From a virus: DNA of 64,000 bases. Shown piece after piece: positions 63,207 to 64,000 of the stretch. The stretch lies in IMG/VR virus record IMGVR_UViG_3300042878_001826, positions 62,001 through 126,000 of that record. The stretch is one strand, 5' to 3'. Below the pieces are notes generated by a model that had not been told where the DNA came from, did no database searches, and worked only from the letters and a program-made list of their open reading frames with translations. The translations under genes and the position numbers were made by a program. How positions within the stretch are numbered: the first letter of the stretch is position 1; every line of letters starts with the position of its first letter.

Positions 63207-64000
63207 TTATATTCTATTTAGAAGCTCTGCCTTCTTTTCTGAAAACTCTTCGTCTGTCAATATCCCTGCAGAGTTTAAATCTGCAAGTTTCTTTATCAAA
63301 CCGATTATGTCTTCTGTTGGATTCGAAGCTTTTTCTTTTTTCAAATCTTTTGTATCAACTGGTTTTACACTCTCTGGTAAAAGCTGAAGAACTATAGAAG
63401 ATATGTGAAACTTCTCAAAGTCCATATCAACCTCTTCGAACTTTTGGTTTGATTTTTTACCTTTTTCAACACGTCCTGTCTCTATCGAATTGGTCGAATA
63501 GCTTGTAGTCGTCGCCATATTTCCTAAATCTGAAATATTGATACCAGCAGTATATGTAGAGTTTATAGACTGTAGATTTGTGGTATTAGTTGTAGTAGTA
63601 CCAATAATGTTATTACTCAAGCCATTTGTATAATAACCACCGGTTGTTGTGCCACTAAGTCCACCGGTTGTTGTTCCACAATAAACGTTTGGAACTCCAT
63701 ACCAGTAAGGTTGATAATGTGGATAGTGAACAGGATAATATCTTTCTACTATCACTCTGTTGAATCTATTTCTCCAGTTATTTAAACTCACTACATTTTC
63801 TTTGTAGAAGAATACTTCAAGCATTCCGTTTTTAGAAATAGCGACCTTTGTACTTTGATTGTCTTCGACTTCGTATGTATTGAACACAAACTTTTTGTTA
63901 TCATCTACGAAACAATCAAGATAGAATCTTTCACCGGGTCTGATTACCAGTCCGCTTTGTGATATTGTATTTCCGTTTAGTTTGATGTCTGCGAGTACGC
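63207..64000 (-). CDS. SHOCT-domain protein, 5' end beyond the window
   Basis: At least 264 residues; the frame is open through the right edge, and the GTG near 63887 is not a convincing start. Region before it reads 'ADIKLNGNTISQSGLVIRPG', a beta-rich domain. The middle is a low-complexity Gly/Thr/Asn/Tyr stretch ('GTTTGGYYTNGLSNNIIG'). The last 32 residues, 'IGLIKKLADLNSAGILTDEE' then FSEKKAELL, are a SHOCT domain, a short helical hairpin that mediates oligomerisation or membrane association. Possibly virion; not assigned. Confidence 0.7.
   Translation of the reverse strand, partial: VLADIKLNGNTISQSGLVIRPGERFYLDCFVDDNKKFVFNTYEVEDNQSTKVAISKNGMLEVFFYKENVVSLNNWRNRFNRVIVERYYPVHYPHYQPYWYGVPNVYCGTTTGGLSGTTTGGYYTNGLSNNIIGTTTTNTTNLQSINSTYTAGINISDLGNMATTTSYSTNSIETGRVEKGKKSNQKFEEVDMDFEKFHISSIVLQLLPESVKPVDTKDLKKEKASNPTEDIIGLIKKLADLNSAGILTDEEFSEKKAELLNRI

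Noticed and set aside
1-64000. CRISPR arrays, insertion sequences, integrase/attachment sites
   Set aside because: No regularly spaced repeat with unique spacers, no transposase motifs and no tRNA-adjacent direct repeats were found on either strand.

Overview
The window looks like part of a large, AT-rich genome of a T4-like tailed phage (contractile-tailed myovirus lineage) infecting a member of the Bacteroidota, probably Flavobacterium-like. Phage identity rests on: a UvsX/RecA recombinase; a tail-tube-like protein; large Gly-rich and LamG/BspA-type virion proteins; a Dam methylase; polynucleotide-kinase and RNA-ligase enzymes; and dozens of short overlapping genes of unknown function in long co-directional runs. 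The host guess rests on many TAnnTTTG promoter boxes (Bacteroidota sigma-A -7 element), the lack of visible Shine-Dalgarno sites, an Hc1-like histone and BspA/LamG adhesin modules. No tRNA, rRNA, CRISPR array or insertion sequence was seen. Gene density is very high; the largest stretch without an obvious protein gene is about 300 bases near 41.4-41.7 kb.

Layout. 1-2.0 kb (+): a 5'-truncated Gly-rich virion gene and a tail-tube-like gene. 2.0-12.5 kb (-): a 15-gene surface-sugar island with gmd, fcl, a DegT aminotransferase, a NeuD/PglD-like acetyltransferase, a GT10 fucosyltransferase, at least five more glycosyltransferase-like genes, two methyltransferases and an SDR protein. 12.6-16.7 kb (-): a ClpC-type unfoldase, a CYTH enzyme and an MgtC-like membrane protein. 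16.7-18.0 kb (+): small membrane and N-terminally tagged proteins and a possible dioxygenase. 18.0-21.6 kb (-): flavodoxin-like oxidoreductase, small proteins, P-loop kinase. 21.6-27.0 kb (+): LamG protein, 901-aa LamG/PKD/BspA adhesin, 594-aa tagged protein. 27.0-32.4 kb (-): ParB-like, cREC, GATase and M20 peptidase genes with many unknowns. 32.5-34.8 kb (+): a 757-aa structural protein. 34.7-43.2 kb (-): GT92-like, RHH, GNAT, DEDDy exonuclease, Dam, an EcoRI-family endonuclease cassette, GIY-YIG protein, HAD, Hc1, UvsX. 43.3-44.0 kb (+): PD-(D/E)XK nuclease. 44.0-47.3 kb (-): five tagged genes in a row and a cysteine synthase. 47.3-56.5 kb (+): a tightly coupled run of about 20 genes with metallophosphoesterase, RNA ligase, SLOG and NADAR proteins. 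56.5-63.2 kb: ligase, nucleotidyltransferase, Nudix, I78-like inhibitor and three large tagged proteins. 63.2-64.0 kb (-): a SHOCT protein that runs off the window.

How the parts fit. Two promoter types recur: host-like TAnnTTTG boxes, and a phage motif TTTAATATATA that lies only 4-6 bases before the ATG of several genes, including structural ones, which predicts leaderless or near-leaderless mRNAs. Two peptide tags recur across otherwise unrelated proteins: an N-terminal tag (MKxLKRFNE-like) resembling the T4 capsid-targeting sequence, and a C-terminal tag (R[DE]x[KR]Lxx[IL][GL]) found on about ten proteins, mostly in the 48-56 kb run. These two tags, together with the EcoRI-like cassette and an SSB-tail mimic, are the best candidates for undescribed biology here.
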